Positions 1 through 30,000 of a stretch of DNA of 30,000 nt are shown one piece after another. Position numbers and translations under genes: made by a program. The notes beneath the pieces are model-generated. The model was not told where the DNA came from, did no database searches, and saw nothing but the letters and a program-made list of their open reading frames with translations. Source of the stretch: Theodoxus fluviatilis. Lineage: Eukaryota > Mollusca > Gastropoda > Cycloneritida > Neritidae. Numbering within the stretch: the first letter of the stretch is position 1; every line of letters begins with the position of its first letter. Where the stretch lies: contig JAWQFJ010001329.1 of NCBI GenBank assembly GCA_034096865.1, positions 15,001 through 45,000 on the forward strand, written 5' to 3'.

Positions 1-152
1 GTCACTCATTTTCATTTCATATAGGCATGGCTGATTCTCTAATGACTATTTTTATTTGAGGCAATGGCGGGCTTCTACAAGTTTTTCACTAGTGCAAAAA
101 GGACGAACCATCACAGTTCAGATGAATCTGCTGTGTACATGACTTTTTTAAA

Positions 153-156
153 ACAC

Positions 157-242
<86 letters not shown>
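153..242. repeat. (CA)n microsatellite
   Basis: About 45 CA units on the plus strand, with one interruption near 174. It lies in the intron upstream of the first exon seen. Confidence 0.98.
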
Positions 243-246
<4 letters not shown>

Positions 247-354
247 GCAGTCTTAATCTGGCCTCCTTTAAAACAATTTAAAAATAAAACTACCAACCAA
301 TTTCGATTTGCGGCATTAACTACACCTACATATATTTTTTGCTCTATCACGGTA

Positions 355-572
355 GAACCCAAACAACGGCAGTAAATGAAAAGTCGCTTTAAAACACAGG
401 GCGAGCACAAATGCAAATTTTCGACTTAAAATCTTCCTCAGGAATGAAACAAAAACACAACTGAACTGTACAGGGTAAAATGTCCTGAGGAAGACTTTTA
501 AGTCGAAAATTTGCATTTGTGCTCGCCCTGTGTTTTAAAGCAACTTTTCATTTACCGCCATTGTTTGGGTTC
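355..572. repeat. Foldback (inverted repeat) with about 90-bp arms
   Basis: The left arm 355-443 is nearly the reverse complement of the right arm 483-572, with only scattered mismatches. A 39-nt loop (444-482) separates them. It ends 76 nt before the acceptor of the exon at 649. The form suggests a foldback or MITE-type element, or a local inverted duplication. RNA from this intron would form a long hairpin. Confidence 0.9.
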
Positions 573-648
573 TGTTTTACGCCTCGCCTGCAGTCCAAGG
601 AATACAGTAGTAACTCTATCATGGTATTTTGATCCTGTCTCTCCACAG

Positions 649-28402
<27,754 letters not shown>

Positions 28403-28494
28403 GTCAGTCCAGCAGTCTGGTCTCTCTTGGTGGAGTCATGAAGATATTGTGGGGTTACATAGAGCTGAATTAATGTCAGGGTTGGGCCAGTAAA

Positions 28495-28590
28495 GGACTG
28501 ATTGATCAAGGGCCCAGTGATCAGGGGGTAAAGTGTAAAGCAGTTTGAGGCCCAGACATGGGTGATAAGGTGCTACATAAAAACTGCACA
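28495..28590 (+). mobile_element. Possible SINE/LINE 3' tail
   Basis: The order GTAAAGCAGTTTGAGGCCCA, GACATGGGTGATAAGGTGCT, ACATAAAAAC resembles the GTAAAGCGCTTTGAG...AAGGCGCTATATAAA tail found in many metazoan SINEs and their partner LINEs. It is a diverged fragment; no head is visible. Confidence 0.45.
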
Positions 28591-28599
28591 CCTTTACCT

Positions 28600-29349
28600 T
28601 TTTCTCTTTTAGTTCTTTTGTTGTTGTTGTATTCACCGGGTCCTTAGGCAGTTTGAGTTCTTCAATTTCCTCTACTTGTGCCTGACTTGATAACTCTGCC
28701 TGAGGAGTGAATTTCAGAGAGTAGGCATGTGCAACATATAGTCTTGTGAAGGTCTGTGAGAGTATTGCAGATACCTGAAACCTCATTCATTTTCAGCCTA
28801 AATGAGAATTCAAAGTTTTATTTCATCATATACAGAATGGAAGTTTCAATACATTTCATGGTTAGAAATTGTAACATGTACTGTAGTTTATTCACAGAAA
28901 AATCACAAGGAAGGATGACTGGTTAATTCCTCAGAGAATGCTGTAGCTCAGAGTAAGCATTATGCAAATGAAAAAAGAAACAAAGCCAGTGAAAAAAAAA
29001 TTATCAAAGAATATACAAAATGAATATTTTCTAGCAAAAATTTTTACTGGGGCTTATTGCTATGTCTGTTTTAACTGTGCCTACAGGTTCAATTGGTTGT
29101 GTTACACACTGGATACTAATTGACCCTTTCCATTCAGAATGGATGTCACAGCAGTTCAAGGGTTGGTCTATTATGAGTGGAGAGAAAGCAAATAATTGGC
29201 CTAGATGGGATGGGGAACCTCCAGTGGGTTGGGGGTGAGAATAGACCCACCAAGTTTTCCTATGCAATTACCCCCTGTGGGTTGGGGGTAAGAATTGACC
29301 CTCTGCATCTCCCTACACGATCCGTCATTTGATTTGCATTTACTGTAAA
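28600..29349 (+). other. Intron; one short tandem duplication
   Basis: Mostly AT-rich unique sequence. Two copies of GTGGGTTGGGGGTRAGAAT lie at 29224 and 29277, about 53 nt apart. No exon is recognised. Confidence 0.6.
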
Positions 29350-30000
29350 CAGGGTTCGTACAGGTCATGGAAAACCTGGAAAGTCATGGAATTTGATTTT
29401 TCATTTTCCAGGCCTGGAAAGTCATGGAATTTCAACTTAGGTCATGGAAAGTCATGGAATTTAAGAAAGAAAAAAAAGAAAGAAAAAAGACGTTTTCTAG
29501 GCTGTGCTTCGCGCGATACTCTCAATCTAATTTTAAAAGCTGAGCACGTCAGGAAAACGTGCCCTTGCATCCCATTGGTTAATTCTGAAGGCTCGTGTGC
29601 CTTCTGCTTCCTGATTGATTCTTTGGCTAGGTGACCTCGTTTCATTTCCACGCCGGTCCGGTCAGTTGGTTCAAACGAGGACAGAGTGAAAAGAGCTTGT
29701 TTNNNTGCTCGATTACCACATTCAGCGTGCGTTAATCGTTGAAGCACCAGACAATTTGGGACAAAAGTATCATCATTTTAAGGAGTACTTGTTTGAAAAT
29801 TTTCTGCATTTGTCAGTTTTTGAATCAATCTGCTGTAAAAATAATAAAAAGAATTAGATTTTTTTTACAACGGGTGTATTGTGCGTGAGTTTGGTCGTGC
29901 GCCATACACTTTTCTCTTTAAAATTGTCATGTATCACAGTACGCTAGGTCATGGAAAATGTTGTTGAAGGTCATGGAAAAGTCATGGAATTTTGTATCTA
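29350..30000. mobile_element. GTCATGGAA-type dispersed repeat, runs off the window, with 3-N gap
   Basis: Starts at GGGTTCGTACAGGTCATGG then AAAACCTGGAAAGTCATGGA and AAGGCC-type pairs. Similar GGTCATGGAAAATG and AAGTCATGGAATTTTG units recur at 29948-29995. Three Ns at 29703-29705 mark an assembly uncertainty. From memory this motif is a widespread metazoan repeat. The middle is not similar to either end. Confidence 0.65.

Overview
This window is metazoan genomic DNA, most likely from a gastropod mollusc. It has spliced exons with GT/AG borders, large introns, and many microsatellites and dispersed repeats. The copy at 5879-6165 looks, from memory, like a family common in snail genomes, so the gastropod call is inference and not proof.

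Almost everything belongs to one plus-strand gene: the 5' and central part of REV3L, the catalytic subunit of DNA polymerase zeta (translesion synthesis). I could join thirteen exons (649-746, 3182-3286, 6691-6775, 9080-9201, 9727-9867, 10525-10723, 12161-12282, 12915-15070, 15541-18858, 19371-20302, 22067-22106, 23332-24993, 28277-28402). All phases agree and give 3,035 uninterrupted codons. Short blocks match vertebrate REV3L in order: CELEVD.VAADILNRL, NPGL.AIWEDE, the IPQLDG block, the YIVVGKFKG block, CSNPNDYP, the REV7-binding-like block MVAPCRMPPSQ, and TSQIEGP..NTFGFKV. The N-terminal domain starts upstream of the window. The exonuclease-like and polymerase domains lie downstream of it.

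The introns are rich in repeats. From left to right: a 90-bp-arm foldback (355-572), a 1.9-kb pyrimidine satellite with 9-bp periodicity that runs to the second acceptor (1231-3116), a TIR element (3719-4352), the snail-type dispersed repeat (5879-6165), a hAT-like MITE (7378-7592), a 28-bp minisatellite (about 8223-8735), a four-fold tandem duplication of an intron-exon junction (8899-9117), CT, GA, ATG and ATC tracts, a TIR element with a minus-strand coding remnant (about 11518-11981), long CA tracts next to a 40-nt microexon (to 22010), a 2.4-kb array of 46-bp units that is an amplified tRNA-like SINE head (25146-27549) followed by the intact SINE (27509-27747), and a GTCATGGAA-type repeat at the right edge containing three Ns.

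I found no bacterial-type operon, CRISPR array, rRNA gene or free-standing tRNA gene. The long open frames inside the satellite and CA tracts are by-products of repeat units whose length is a multiple of three, or of dinucleotide repeats. The most unusual points are the SINE-head minisatellite, the duplicated splice acceptor, the AG-free satellite abutting an acceptor, and the microexon whose skipping would truncate the polymerase.
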